Assembly (NCBI GenBank): GCA_001510575.1
Contig: LNGK01000007.1
Location: 1,110,151 to 1,174,150 of the forward strand
DNA length: 64,000 bases
DNA from: Knoxdaviesia capensis
Taxonomy: Eukaryota; Ascomycota; Sordariomycetes; Microascales; Gondwanamycetaceae
Direction: 5' to 3'
Below are positions 47,701 to 59,969 of the stretch, piece by piece (the stretch's first letter is position 1; every line of letters begins with the position of its first letter). The notes beneath the pieces are model-generated. The model did not search any database. It worked only from the letters and a program-made list of their open reading frames with translations, and was not told the DNA's origin. The position numbers and the translations under genes are program-made.

Positions 47701-49709
47701 AGGACGAAATGAACGACTGGCTGGCAAAACTGAATTATGCCGCAGCTTTCCGAACTTCCGGTGTTCGCATGCGGGGGGTTGTTGGCGGGAACTACGATGG
47801 CCAGAGCCGCCGTGGCATCAGAAGGCTGGACAGTGCTGAACCGACCCAGCTCGTGCAGACCCCCACGGGCGAAGTCAGCATAGTCCGCGGCCGTATCGAC
47901 CGCAAGATGGCCGATGACATTCTGGCCGCGCGGAGAGAGATCATTGCCCAGAAAGTCAAAGAGGCTGACGAGAAACTGGATGGTCTTGAGAAGCAGTTGG
48001 ATCTGCAACTAAAGAATGCTCGCCATCTGCAGATTCTTGCCCCCATTCAAGCCAAAACCCGAGACCAACTGCTCTTGGCTGCCGCAAGGATAGCTGCACA
48101 GATCAAGTGGACGAGAACCGAGATTTGGAAGGTTCGCTGCCACCGCGATATCTTGCTCCAGGACCTTGAGGAAGAACGCCAGCTTTCGAGCCCCCCTCAG
48201 ACTTCACAGGTTGGTGCCAAACTCTCCGATGGCGAGGCCATTCTGCGTGCTAGTACGCCGCCAGCCACGCCGCCTCCTGGAGACTCCCGTATCGGAACAG
48301 CATCCAGTGTTCCATCTACCAAGAAGAGCCCATCGAGAGTGCCGGAGCCTTTGACATTCTCTGCCGCCGGCGCTCTATCGGTTTCTGCCCCCTCAATCCG
48401 GTCTGGCACCACTGATTCTCCCGATACCGAAGAATTCCAGACCCCTCCGACTAGTGCAACCCTGCCGATGAACAATATGGATGCTTTCACTGGCGGCCGC
48501 AAGATGTCGGTGGCTTCTGGCAGCATTTCCGCATCAAGCATACCCCCGGTATACGCGACTCCCACGAAAAGCCGACACCGCGAGTCAGACCAGTCTCTTC
48601 ACGGCTCGCCGAGCCGTAACCGACGGGGAATGGCTGGTACCGAGACTGGCGGAGGAGATGATGCCGATGAGGCTGAACGCGCCTTGCTGGAGCAATCTGG
48701 ATTACTCAAGTCGAGGAAGCCTCGTCGGGTTTCTAGCAACTCGGGACCGGCTGCTCCTCTGGGCTACGACGACGCCGGAGATTCGGCGGATGCAATGACA
48801 TCTGGAGTAACAGATAAGGAGAAACACGACAGAAACAAAATCCGCCGTAGCCTGCAGAGAACACTTCGTGAAGGCGCTGGCCACCTTTCGCATAGAAGCA
48901 GAAAGGGCAAAGATGTCGCTACGGCTGGCGGTGCCTCGGCGGATGACTCTCGGAGAGGTGGTGGCCACCGCGACGGCCGTGACGGCGGCGAAGACGGACT
49001 TTCGAGAGGATCGGGAAGCTTTGTTGTTCACGGCAAGAAGGCATCTGTCATCAACTTTGGTAGCGAGCTGCAGAACATGACTCCCGACGACAAGATGCGC
49101 CAGCGCAAGCTGTCTCGGTCGGAAGAGCCGATCCCACAGTCACCCACCACCAGTATTGACTCCGAAGATTTCCAGTCGGCCATTGTCGAGATGCAGAAGG
49201 CTCGCGAGAATCGCCGGGAATCGGCCGCCAGTGCCAGCACCGCCACAGCCCGGAGTTTCCGCGAACTGCACCACCGGTATTCATCGGCTCATGCAGCCAA
49301 GACTAGCGGTGGTGCATCGAAGCTAGCCGTGCCGTCGGACACGGAGAGCGAGATTGCCGTGAGCTTCTCGGATGGGCGCCACACGCCTCTGCCGCCGATC
49401 GACAATGACTCGAGTGATTCGGAGAACGAGTCATACTTGCCGGCTGAATCCTCGGCTTCAGCAAGGGGGCGGGGACGAGGAAGCCGGAGCCGAAGCCAAC
49501 GGAGAAGAAGGCTTGCCAGTGTCGATCTGCACGAGGACGACGAAGAGCAAGAAGAAGAAAAAGAAGCGAAACCCGTGGTGGCTGTCTCGGTGCCTCCGCG
49601 CCAGCCGGTGCTTGCGATCCCGAATCCCGACGCCGATGCGGCAGATGCCAAGTCGGACTCGGAGCCCGATCGGCTGCCGAGTCCGGCTGTGCAGGCTGTT
49701 GGAGCATGA
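44735..49709 (+). CDS. SYT1: Sec7-PH domain Arf guanine-nucleotide exchange factor, SYT1-like
   Basis: Two exons, 44735-45305 and 45442-49709 (intron 136 nt, GTAAGC donor, CCACAG acceptor). The product is 1612 aa. Sec7 GEFs load GTP on Arf/Arl GTPases at Golgi or plasma membranes. Seen: about 530 residues of Ser/Pro-rich disorder; the Sec7 domain (about 545-705) with the catalytic glutamate in LPKETQQIDR, FANRY, and the C-terminal signature FVAFSLLILHTDVFNKNNKHKM followed by YDNITYTPFIH. A PH domain follows (about 835-960; GMLWRKDAKKKKTRSPWQEWGAIL ... DEDEMNDWLAKLNYA), then a coiled coil (about 1010-1105), and a long disordered Ser/Arg-rich tail with an acidic EDDEEQEEEKE tract. The domain order matches yeast Syt1 rather than the large Golgi Sec7/Gea group. 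The start is the first Met of the open frame; an in-frame Met at 44762 is an alternative. Confidence 0.9.
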
Positions 49710-50608
49710 GCCCCAAATAGGACGACATTGGACTCTTCTAATGTCCTCTGTTCTATTGCACCATGATACACTTATAACTATGTAGTTCTTGGTTCTCGGT
49801 GCATGGTTTGCACCCACCCTCTAAACACTCTGACTTTTTGTAAACCCCCTACAATTGTTGTTGTCTTTTGCTCGGTTTTTTCTTTCCTCTTTAGCCCACC
49901 TCTATTTTCTCCTCGGGTTTCCCCTCTCCAATCAGGACCCCATCTCCTCCACGCCTTTTTTTTCTTTTTTTTCTTTGCTGTATCCGTTTCCAGTCAAAAT
50001 CCTCACGATCATTCTTTCTCTGTATCAACCCCCGTGCTCTTGTTTTTCTTGTTTTCTTGGACTTGTACTCTTGGACAGCTTTTTTTGTCATTCTTTGGGA
50101 GGGGTTGTATCAATCATCATAACGAAGCGAAACACTTAGGGAATCTTGCTTTTTTTTCTGCTGTCTGTTGAATCGACTGTTTTTTGTCTTGCTTTTTCCG
50201 TCTTGACTTGTTTGCGTGCAGTTTAGGCCCAGGAATTTTTTTTTTCATTAGAAGGAAACAACACTGAAAATTTTGGAATGGAGAGAAAGAGATGGAGGAA
50301 GACAGAAAAGAATAGAGCATTAAAAAAATTATATTCTGGCTCGCCAGCATTGGACTTCTTGATTTGTTGGGTGCAGGGGAGATTTTCCTTTCCAGATCCT
50401 GGGATCTCCTTGTACCCCTTTTCTTCGTACTATTTGTTCGGTCTCACGACATCACTTTGAAGAAAAAGAAAACGTCAACGATATGTGTCAATTAGGGAAC
50501 AGAGTGTGCGTGAACTTGTGTATTTTGCAACCATGAAAGTTCTCGGGGAGAGAGAGGTTGATTGATAGATACATGATACTGTCCAACCTTGACGTCCCAC
50601 CGGTTAAT
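49710..50608. other. Convergent region, SYT1-like / SRP72
   Basis: About 900 bp between convergent stops; T-rich runs at 49870-50160. No coding signal. Confidence 0.5.
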
Positions 50609-52736
50609 CTATTTCTTGCCCTTCTTCTTCCGCTTCGAGACTGTCGATTGCGTCGGTGCCTTTTCAACCTTAACGGCTCCAGCACCGCCCACCAGTTCCA
50701 GTGTCTCCTCGGTCTTGACAAAACCACCCTGGGTAGAATCAGCGGCCTTCTTCTTGCCCTTCTTTCCTTTGGGACGGTACGATGAGCGGTCGCGGAGCGG
50801 TAGCCAGCGTTCAGGATCGGGCTGCTTGCCTTCCTGGTAATTGGCGGGAAGCTTTCTGCGCTTGCGCTTGCGGGTGCCAGCGGCAGCGTCGGCGCCGTCA
50901 CGGCGACGCTTACTGGATTCGGTGGTGGGGGTGGCGGCCGACCGTGCGGCTGGGACTCCGCCGGAGACAAGATCAGCAACGTCGATTCCTTGGGTGAGCG
51001 ACTCGATGGCGTCGAGGCTGTCAGCGAGCTCGTCAATGTTGCCAGAGGGGGTATCGGCTTCCCCACTGGCGATGGTGGCGGCCACGATACCTGGGGCAGC
51101 GATGCTGTCTCGGGGTGTTGTGTCATAGAGACTATTGAAGGTGGATAGCGCAACAGAGACGTTGTGGCGGTCCTGCGATTTCAAGAGCTCCAGTGCAGCT
51201 TCCCGGAGCAGTATCGGCGCAGCTGCGGCCGACTTCTTCTCCCAGTATGAGGCGGCCCGTGCGAGCTCAGTCCGAATGGACCGGATTCGGCCAAGCTTGC
51301 GGCTTAGGCTTACTGCAAGGGCAACTAGGCCCGGGGAATAGCGGACCTCTAAGGCATCCGGGTTGGACTCGCCAAGCTTCTCCAACGCCTGAAGAGACTC
51401 GGCCAAATGGCTCGCGGCGGCGAGGAGGTCTCCAGACTCCACACACAGCTGTACCACAGCGAGCAATAGGCCGATATCAGTCGGCCGTTTTTGGTGCAGG
51501 GCAATGGCCGAGCCCTTAACTGCCTTTTCTTTCTTCTCCCACGAGGCTGCCAGGATGTTGGCAACTGACTGTCGGTTGATGCTCGGGTCTGCCGTTGGTG
51601 ACCGTTTGGTGCAGACAGCGGCGGTTTTCGCCTCAATACCAGAAAACTTTTGAGCACGCAGGCCAAGAACCATTGTGTTGTGGGATATGGCAGACGTTTG
51701 GAAATTGAATAATTTGTGTTCGGTTGTGGAGGGAATGACTTTGGAGATTTCTTTTAGAGCAAGAAAATTGTTGTCAGGGACAGTGAGAATTGCCCGGTTG
51801 AAGCGAGCTAGAGCGGCCATTTCATCGTCGCATACCCTAATGAAGATGGAGATAAAAGAAGAGCCGGTTAGCCATATGAGTGCCTGCTGCGGTTGAAAAT
51901 CGCGAGCCTGATATCTTTCGTTCTAGGGAGATTCTGGGTAAGGGGAGTGGGTGTTCAATGAAGAGTGCTTACTCAAATGAAGATACCGAATCAAGAAGTT
52001 TCCGCGAATGGTCCTGGAGTCCCAACTTCGAGTACACAAAGGCCTGCTGAACCAAGATTGGAACAAGCTCGGCTTGCTTCTCGGAGGGAGATAGATCATC
52101 GGCAGCGTCACAGAGCCGTTGGGCCAGTAACAAGAAGGACAGCGCATCCTTGAGACGTCCTTGGGACACATAGAGACATGCTTGATTGTAGGCAAGCTCA
52201 AAGGAGGTAATCTCTGATGGATTGTCCGAGGGGGGTTGATATGACGTGGGAAGACCCTGCCATCCAAGTTGTGTCGCTGTGGCTAGCTGGTTGATATCAA
52301 TGTCTTGGAGCGAGTCGCCCAGATTGGAGGGCGAAGACGAAGTGCGAATGGCGGCATAGATGCTCTCAGCAGCAGCAAAACTCTCGGCACGGTAGAGCAC
52401 CTGGGCTTTCAAGTGGTCGAGAGCTTTCGATGACCCTCCGTGCGGAACACTATCGATGAAGGCCTGGGCAGCATCAAGTTGGCTAGTCTTGTAGAGAATA
52501 TAGGCGTATTCGAGCGGGCACTGCTTCTTGACGGCATCACCAGCGGCGTCAGCAACGCGCAGAGCATCGTCGAAGCGGTCGAGTTTCAGTAGGGCTATGA
52601 GTTGTGTGCGATGTGCGGTGATGTCGGCCGGGTCTGCTTTAGCGGCAGCGCTGGCCACCTTGAGGATGTCGTTGTGATCGTCGATAGTGGCTGCCCGCAG
52701 AGCCGCCGCAAGGCTGGCCGAGTGGGTTCCGGACAT
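50609..52736 (-). CDS. SRP72: Signal recognition particle subunit SRP72
   Basis: Two exons on the minus strand, 52736-51973 and 51836-50609 (intron 136 nt, GTAAGC donor, TTAG acceptor). The product is 663 aa. SRP72 pairs with SRP68 on 7SL RNA and is needed for translational arrest and targeting of secretory proteins to the ER. Seen: N-terminal TPR-type helical repeats (for example LDRFDDALRVADAAGD, then PLEYAYILYKTSQLDAAQAFI, and SFELAYNQACLYVSQGRLKDAL). The second half has further helices, then the diagnostic basic RNA-binding signature KRKRRKLPANYQEGKQPDPERWLPLRDRS (about residues 576-604) and a Lys-rich tail ending KRKKKGKK. Joining across the intron gives SSFEVCDDEMAALARFN, which is typical of the family. 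Confidence 0.93.
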
Positions 52737-52767
52737 GACGACGGCAGCGAGGTGAGGGACACGGGTG

Positions 52768-52803
<36 letters not shown>

Positions 52804-53356
52804 TTTTGAGGGAGGAGGATAGTTGTTTCGATTCAAGATCCGAGGTGAGGAAGATATGGGAAGGAAACGAAATCAAGTTGGAGCGGGAGAAAAGAAGAAG
52901 AAAGGTGGGCCGGGATCCCGGGTTTTGAGACCAAAATGCACCCCGCCGAACAAACGAAGTCTAAGTGTCTCGTGTGTGCAGAACTGTGGGAGCTGAAAAA
53001 CACCGAAATACGGCCAAACCCACGGGCTCAGTTGTTAAACTTCAATTCCACCAGCAAGACAATTGTTTTGTGCAGAAGAAGAAAAGAATGCCCCGTGAAA
53101 TTAGTTGGTGGTGATATGATATAATTTTGGGATTTTCCCTTTCCAATCGTGGTTGTGGGGGTTATGGCGGCTAAACCGTGGAAGAATTCAGTTGCCTTGG
53201 TGGGGTCGTCAATTCACAGTCGATGGTTCCTGCCGCCGTTTCGAATATTTAGTTAACTGGCATATATACATAAACGCAGTATATATCGCTATATATGATA
53301 GGCAGGTAATTTCACGATGGGTATGATTGCTCTGAGTTTCATAGCTTTATCTTCTT
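52737..53356. other. Intergenic, SRP72 / serine-rich hypothetical
   Basis: About 620 bp. A compound TC/CA microsatellite (52768-52803) lies about 30 bp 5' of the SRP72 start, inside its promoter or leader. No gene recognised. Confidence 0.5.
52768..52803. repeat. Compound (TC)n(AC)n microsatellite in SRP72 leader
   Basis: TC units followed by AC units, about 30 bp upstream of the SRP72 start codon. Length changes here could affect the leader. Confidence 0.9.
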
Positions 53357-54219
53357 CTATCTCCTCCAAAACCGCCATTCCGACGTCTTCTTCTCGCGTT
53401 TCTTGAGCGTGGCCGGGGCCGGATATTGATACACCGGGTATACCACCTTCTCAGCAAACGAGACACTGGAGGATTTGCTGAGGCGATGATGGTCAACGTG
53501 CGCCTTTCGACGGTCAATCACCTGGCCGATCTTTGTGCTCTGGGTCCGGATGGTAAGATCGGACTTCCTCCGGTCGGGTTCATGCTTGCTGTTCGCATGG
53601 CTCAGCGTCTGCCGAGATGAAGACAACGACGGCCCGCGGGACCCCCGGTGTTTGTGTGATCCGCTTACAGTCCGGGTGGGGGAGACTGGCGAATGAACCA
53701 TTACCCGACTCGTTGGCCGTTGATTTGTGTCTAGTCGGACCGATAGAGCTTCCATCACGCTAACAATATCGTCCCTCGAGGACGTGGACATCTTGCCCAG
53801 AGACTCCAGGTCGAGCTTTTCCGGGTGTTTGCTGGTCGACAGACACATGATCAAAGAGTCAAGAGCCCGAGTCAGACGCCGTAGAATTCTGTGAAGCTGC
53901 TTGTGTGCGACATCTGGTTGTTGTTCATATTAGCAATCGAGGCAGAAGAAAAGCTCGCCAGCGGTAGTTTCATCATCTTCTTACCATCCCCTTCGCTAAA
54001 CTTGGCCCCCGACCTGGATTTACCGTGCTTATATGCATTGCTGACGGCATGTCGGTCCTGAGATACCGACCGGTGTAAAGCAGAATAGTCCAGGTCCTTT
54101 GCAGAGGCTTTCCGGGATGAGTTCGTCTTGGTATCTCGAGAGTCACTGGTCTTGAAGAGATCAAGACACCGAGAGTACGTATCCATTAATATGAACACGA
54201 CTTCTGAGATTTTTCCCAT
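53357..54219 (-). CDS. Serine-rich hypothetical protein
   Basis: Two exons on the minus strand, 54219-53985 and 53913-53357 (intron 53914-53984, 71 nt, GTAAGA donor, ACCAG acceptor), 263 aa. I do not recognise the family. Visible: a hydrophobic/amphipathic N-terminus (MGKISEVVFILMDTYSR), a helical segment formed across the intron (DVAHKQLHRILRRLTRALDSLIMCLS, residues 78-103), then a long Ser/Arg/His-rich disordered region and a basic C-terminus ending RFWRR. Join-dependent continuity of the amphipathic helix supports the splice. Possible functions cannot be named. A longer in-frame start (Met at 54294) would add a hydrophobic 25-residue leader and is an alternative. Confidence 0.6.
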
Positions 54220-55222
54220 TTTGGGGCGAGGGAGGAGAGGAAGGAGGTGGGCAGATGGTAAAATAAGCGGAGGAACAGAGTAGACAAACAACAAAATTCT
54301 TCGATATCGATGGAATCTCGAACCAATGAATGGATTGAGGAATCTCCTGGTCTATATATGTCATTGAAGATACCATTAAATAGGCCCAGAAGCTCCGAGG
54401 TTATCGTTCAATTCCAAATTGGAGCTTTTAGAGTCTGATCTGCCAATCGAGGTCTTCAAGACGAAAGACAAACAGCGGAAAAAGCCTACGCCGAAAGCCT
54501 CGTTTTCTCCTATAGCTTGCGTTCTCGGGTCTCCACCAACGATAAAGCGACTGGATAGCACGATCAGTTCTTTTTCGGAGTGGCCTGGTGGCGCTTATTT
54601 TGCAGCCAATCAGGCATTATACACCACCAACTCGTACAAGAAGTGTGCTTTTCTCCAAGTGGAATTCGTTCTTGAAAATAATGCATATGAGAGATCATGC
54701 GGGGTAACACCAGATAGCCACGTCTCTTACAACCCAACTACGACTTGAATGGTGTAGCCGTTGGGGAAGAGCACAAGAGTTTATATCAGATGGGTATAGA
54801 AGAATAAGAAGTCAGATGAACTTGGGGGGTACTGCTTCTTTGTTCTGTTTTTTTTTTATATAAATATTTTTTTCAAGAAACCGAGCTTCGTTCAGTCCAA
54901 CTAACGTCATGGGCATCATAGAACATACTTTCAAACATGAACCAGATTGAGATGAGAAAGCCTCACAACAAAGAGGGTGGAATTTGATGTTGATGTGAGG
55001 CTGTAGAGCCGGATACTCTTTCTTGCCAACATGAGAGAAGTGAGTGCCTCCCTGCATGTTCATGTGCGCTTTTGATAGACCTGATGAAACTGAAATTTCA
55101 ACTTCACAGCGTCACGATTCCATCCTAAAGGTGGGATGAAGAGGGAAGCGGATAATTATAATCCCGATGCTGTAGGTAACAGCAGCAGTTCCCAACCAGC
55201 TTCCTCTTGACATCAGCAAGAA
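54220..55222. other. Intergenic, hypothetical / deaminase-like pseudogene
   Basis: About 1 kb. A 109-codon ORF on the plus strand (54419-54748) has no recognisable domain and is not called. A T9 run (54849) and AT-rich stretch follow. Confidence 0.45.
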
Positions 55223-56543
55223 ATGTCAGAACCAGAGTCCCACTTCAAGGCCGACGTCGTGGAGTGGAACAGTTTTGAACTGTATGTCCGGTGCCCTCAC
55301 AGCCGCGGCGTTCATCGTCATACGTTCAATGGAGACTATGGTAATCAGGAGAATCTCCGCATGCCAAAATGCTCATCGGCAGTCGAGTATGCCATTCGCT
55401 TTCAATCCCCGGGGATTATGAGATTGATAAAAGTAGGGCTCTCTACACTCGTGTCGGCGTTGGCCCGCATGGTTATCTTGATCGGGATGGCCCATCCCCC
55501 CAGTGGCTCTGGTGCCCCTCGTATGTGCCCGTGTTTCATGATGAGGATGAGGATGAGGATGAGTCTGGCACAATTACCTCCATCCGCCCCGATCACGCGT
55601 GCATTGACCAATCCGACAGGAGAGAAGGATGAACGATGATGACGATGAGCCGGAGATTCATCAAGCGGTCACTAGAGAAGCCCCATTCATGGAACCTGCC
55701 GTCCGGGTGCGTACTCGCAACGTCCTCTTCCTTCTCTTCTATGGAGCTGAACGGCAGAATCAGTTCCCGGACAACGGACGATATCTCCAAGTCGTGAAAC
55801 TGTAGGGAGATACACAGATCAGTGGATGGCTTAGTCCGACCTCTTTAGGCGAAGATCGCGCCACTCTCAGAGACTTACTCGCTACCGGAACGGTTCACGG
55901 TAGCTCTGGTGAAAATCCGGAGCAAAGCCCATTGGATGCATTCTTTGCCCACACTCCAGATTCAGACGGCCAGGCCATCCTCTGCATGCTCGCAGAATTT
56001 GAAATACCGAAATCTCAGACCGTGGCCGTGCTCTTCCGAGGAGTTGGTAGTCACAGCACATATGACTTGCCACCTGTAACGGCCATGAATATCCATATAC
56101 GTCGAGAAAGCAACCAAGCATTCATCTAGACGGGAAAACCTTGACGGGCGAGGTTATTCGACTCTGCCGCGACTCCATTCGGAAGTACAAACTGCCTGAT
56201 AACTCTTTATGATGATTGGGTCTACTATGGCTGTCATACAGAGAAGAAGCTTACTGCGTATCTTATCGCTAAGCATGTATTCACCGCGGAAGACACACTG
56301 TCAACCAACTCAGACAGCGACTCCGAGAGCGAAGATGGCCTTCCAAACCTTGCATCCTTGGCTTTGTCTAGTTCGGGGTCCAAAACTCGAGACCAGAGCC
56401 GTCAAAAACGGTTGGCGAAACTCAAGAACATCCAGCCGGAACCCAGACTCATACAGGCGGAGATTCTCGTCTCGGGAGACGTTTGCGCTGATTGCGGGGC
56501 CTTCGTGAAGGCAGTCAACTCGAAGTTTTGGGCTCCAGATTGA
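55223..56543 (+). pseudogene. Decayed deaminase-superfamily-like gene
   Basis: Coding character jumps between frames without usable introns. Frame 1 from ATG 55223 opens with a Cys/His pattern (VRCPHSRGVHRHTF). Near 55403-55412 it shifts to another frame (PGDYEIDKSRALYTRVGVG). Between about 55560 and 55629, beside a GATGAG repeat, it shifts again. An in-frame TAG lies at 55803-55805. A further shift falls near 56095-56110 (frame then reads HLDGKTLTGEVIRLCRDS), and another near 56205. The last segment, about 56206 to the TGA at 56541-56543, is open. It carries H-T-E (codons 56235-56243), an acidic Ser-rich linker, and C-A-D-C (codons 56484-56495) in SGDVCADCGAFV. HxE plus CxxC spaced about 80 residues apart is the zinc site pattern of the cytidine-deaminase superfamily; many fungi carry such proteins of unknown role. 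I infer a pseudogene with at least five lesions. Sequencing errors could explain one or two, but not all. Confidence 0.65.
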
Positions 56544-57840
56544 GGTGCGAAAGGTAGATTCCATCACCATATAATCTTGAAAGAAGCATGCGCATCCTCT
56601 CTTATCCTTGTTTACACAGTGGTGGGGAACGTGAAGTTGGGCATAACTGCGTGAGCGTATGAATGAATATACAAGGTCGGCTATAGGGTTAGCAAACACT
56701 AGTGTGTATCGTCGTGTGCATCGCTACATTGGACGTAATGCCATGCTGATGCTGAAGCGTGATGCGGCTCTTCTGGTCTCCCATATTGCTCCAGGGACAG
56801 TACAGGAGATACATACTTACATACAGAGTGCATGTATGCATGTATGAGCACATCACACCTGCTTTGAGAGCCTCACACAGACTTCGTGGTTCGATTCTGC
56901 TACTCCCCTTCTAGCTTAGACATACGTCTTGACTTTTGACGTGCCACCCCCAACCCGTCGAAGGACAGCATGGGGGTGTTCACAACACAAGAATTGGTGA
57001 GTCAAAGACCCCCAAGGCACGGTGATATCACCAAGCTCAATGCCAACATCGATCATGTCTTGTTTAGTGCCGGAAGTAGAGGTGTACGACAACGGGGCTT
57101 TTCCTCTTTTGAGCTGGGAAGGATTCGGTTTGGGGTTTTTTTTTCCTTCTTTATCTTGCCTCGGGCACATCAACCACGTCGTACTTGCATACATGCAGTC
57201 ACACACACTCATGTTGAGAGGTACATGAGATAGAGAGAGATAGCCAACCAGCCAGTCAGCCAGGCCATATGCATAAATAGCGGGCGCCGTTTTCCGGGCC
57301 ACAGATACGTAAAGGTCAGACAAACGAAACCCAAGCCGCCCAACCTTAAAAAGACATCAGAGACAAAACAAAAAGAGAGAGAACAGGCCACAAACGAAAA
57401 TAGGGGGGTTTTTTTGGGGTTTTTTTCGCGCTCAACATTTCTTCGATTTCGTGGGTAGTGGGGGTTAATATGACATACAAGTCCGGAGAAGAACAGCGGA
57501 AAGTTGGAAACCTAAATCCCAAGCCATGGCCACGGCAAGAAGCGTGAAGTCAGAGCCACTAAAGTCACTAAACGATGATGTGTGTCCGGGGTTTTGGGGT
57601 CCTGTTTTCTTCCTATTCATAAGGTTCGGATTTGTGGATTCTTAAGACTAGGAAGAAGATACCTCCTTATCGACCAGCCGGATACAAGAGCCCAAAACGG
57701 ACAACAGTCTATCAAGGAGACAAGTCCATAAGTTTGCGAACTTGCGACTCACGAGCAGCGGCAGCAGAACGATGGACAGATACGGATGACAGAGAACGAA
57801 GAGCCTCTCTGGGTGTTGATTGTTTCTTCCTCTTCTCCCT

Positions 57841-57975
57841 GTATGTACAGGACAGTAGAGATAGCAGATTTGCAAACTACAGTACTAGCAATCGTCTGTA
57901 TGTACTGTACAGTACACTACATACAGTACTGTACACTACTGTACATGCATATGTACAGTACTGTACAGTACTCCG
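57841..57975. repeat. GTAC palindrome cluster A
   Basis: About twelve GTAC tetramers in 135 bases, mostly as CAGTAC, GTACTG or TGTACA. By composition one would expect about one. Contains a 25-nt unit (57911-57935) repeated exactly in cluster E. Confidence 0.85.
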
Positions 57976-59189
57976 TGCTCGCACCCCACTCGCTCGCCCA
58001 GGCGTGATTTGGCGGCCTTTTTGGCCCGTCCCTGGTTCTCTTTATCACCGAAACAGGAGATTGACAAGGCCAGATAAGACCGGAAGCTTCAGATATGGGA
58101 AGCTCGAAATGGACCGAGGGCTGAGCGACAGTCGACAGATAAGGAACGGGTGAGGGAGTGAGCGGGGAGGGGGGGAAGGGGGGGTGTTTGGATTACGATT
58201 TACCACACGACACCATGGAACAAACAGTCAAGGACACAAGGACATTCATACACCATCTCGTCATATCGCCAGACTGTACCGCCATCGGAATGCGTCAGAC
58301 AGTCCGTCAGTCAGTCAGCTACCCATTCACTTCACCGCTTGGGTTGGAGCTTGAATTAAACATAACCGCTACCAGATAGCGTCCGACGCCGGGGCTTTTC
58401 ACTTTGCACCAAGTACTGTACCTTACTAAAAACAGGCCAGGCATTTATTTCGGCCAGGGACAGGAACTGGCCCAGCCACGTTTTAGGGTTTGGAGGGTTC
58501 GGAGGGTTCTAGAGGTCAATCCTTGATTCCCTAGGTATCTCGGTCTCTTCTCTCTTGAGCCTCAAAAGATCGAATGCAAGGAAGACAGCAGCCCGATCAT
58601 CGTTGGTAGGTTGAAACACCCATGCTAGGTACTTCGGGCATTCTGGTACTCTATCACTTCGCACTTGACACTTCACAGGAGTAGTATCATCACCTATCAG
58701 CCCGTAGAGAGAACTCACTTGATCTCCGCCAAGTGCTGCATGGTACATTAACACACAGTGCAAAAATGCGAGGGAGAGAGAGTCAGAAACGCGGGAGAAG
58801 GGAGAAAAATGAAATGAATCAGAAATGTTAGGAGACAGGGCAAAAGGCAAGACACAGAGGGAAAAGGGGGGAGTGGGGCGGGCATCAATCTGCGCCCGCT
58901 GTGTCTCAGCGATTGTGTGTCACAACTGGCCCAGCGCCAACTGCAACCCACGGTTTTTATGTATTTGATATCCTTGTGCCGTGGCTGGCGTATTGCCCTC
59001 GTCTTTTTTTGTGTCTTTTATTTTTTTTTGGTTCACACAGTCTTTCCCGTCATGCGTGCGGGTGGGGGTTAACGTTGATAAGAGATCCTATGCTGTGAAC
59101 AGGGTGGTTCTATTGGCTGGTCGCACGGGTAAAAAGAGACCAGAACCTGTGTGTGTGGGAGGGAGAGACGCGGGTGGCCGGCATCTATA

Positions 59190-59240
59190 TACAGTACTGT
59201 ACGTAGGGACCTACGGAGTACAGTAGGTACAGTACTGTAG
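59190..59240. repeat. GTAC palindrome cluster B
   Basis: Five GTAC tetramers in about 50 bases, including ACAGTACTGTAC and a TACGGAGTA motif. Confidence 0.8.
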
Positions 59241-59336
59241 GCAGGGAAATTCTTTTACTACGAAAGGCGGGTTTGCTTAGAGCTGATACAAGATGTGGTA
59301 TCCCGAACATCATCGCCACCACCGCCGCCGTCGTCG

Positions 59337-59337
<1 letters not shown>

Positions 59338-59382
<45 letters not shown>
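59338..59382. repeat. Compound (GT)n(GA)n microsatellite
   Basis: About sixteen GT units followed by six GA units, preceded by a CCGCCGTCG tract. Confidence 0.95.
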
Positions 59383-59383
<1 letters not shown>

Positions 59384-59399
59384 CCTATCCTCAACATAA

Positions 59400-59490
59400 A
59401 TGCAGTACACGTGTATAAACATGACTGTACTATATGTCCATATCTTACATATATAGGTACTGTACATACTATATGCATACAGTAGTATAA
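59400..59490. repeat. GTAC palindrome cluster C
   Basis: Four GTAC tetramers among ATAT-rich sequence; weaker than the others. Confidence 0.6.
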
Positions 59491-59704
59491 GTATGAAGTG
59501 TCGGGTCTTCCAGAACTGGACCACACCGCCTGGTTGGCTGGCGGCGGCGGCGGGACCTACTCCGTATACTGGTTCTGCAGTGATGCGTGGTCCAAGTTGA
59601 GGCTGAGAAATAAGAGTCGACAAGATAAGCAGGAACCAGGAGACGCAGACAAACGAACCTCCATGGGAATTTTATCTCCGACCGGACAAGGCGAGGACGT
59701 ATAT

Positions 59705-59810
59705 GTACGACATAACTGGGACATCACATGTATGTACAAACAGTACAGTAGGTCTGTACAGACTGTAAGTATAGTATGTCCAGTACTGTATCGTTCTGTA
59801 TACGTATAGG
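59705..59810. repeat. GTAC palindrome cluster D
   Basis: Five GTAC tetramers, including ACAGTACAGTAGG and CAGTACTGTA. Confidence 0.7.
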
Positions 59811-59969
59811 GTATTTAGTTCTTAATTTATCAGGACTCGTGAGTTACGGCATGCATGTGAAAGACAGGAGGTCTCGTCTTCACGGTGCTGGGGAATTTGA
59901 GGTCCAGGAGGAGGCTCTGCCCCCCCCCGCTAAGCTACCAGTTGCGTATATCGGTGCGAATACCACTAC

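Noticed and set aside
54419..54748. 109-codon plus-strand ORF
   Set aside because: No motif, no splicing or start context, and length compatible with chance.
55223..55639. Intact 138-aa gene at this ATG
   Set aside because: The frame loses protein-like character after residue about 62 (Met/Arg repeats), while another frame continues the coding pattern, so it is better read as part of the pseudogene.
56880..56910. tRNA-like GGTTCGATTC box
   Set aside because: Only a B-box-like string; no A box, acceptor stem or cloverleaf is visible around it.
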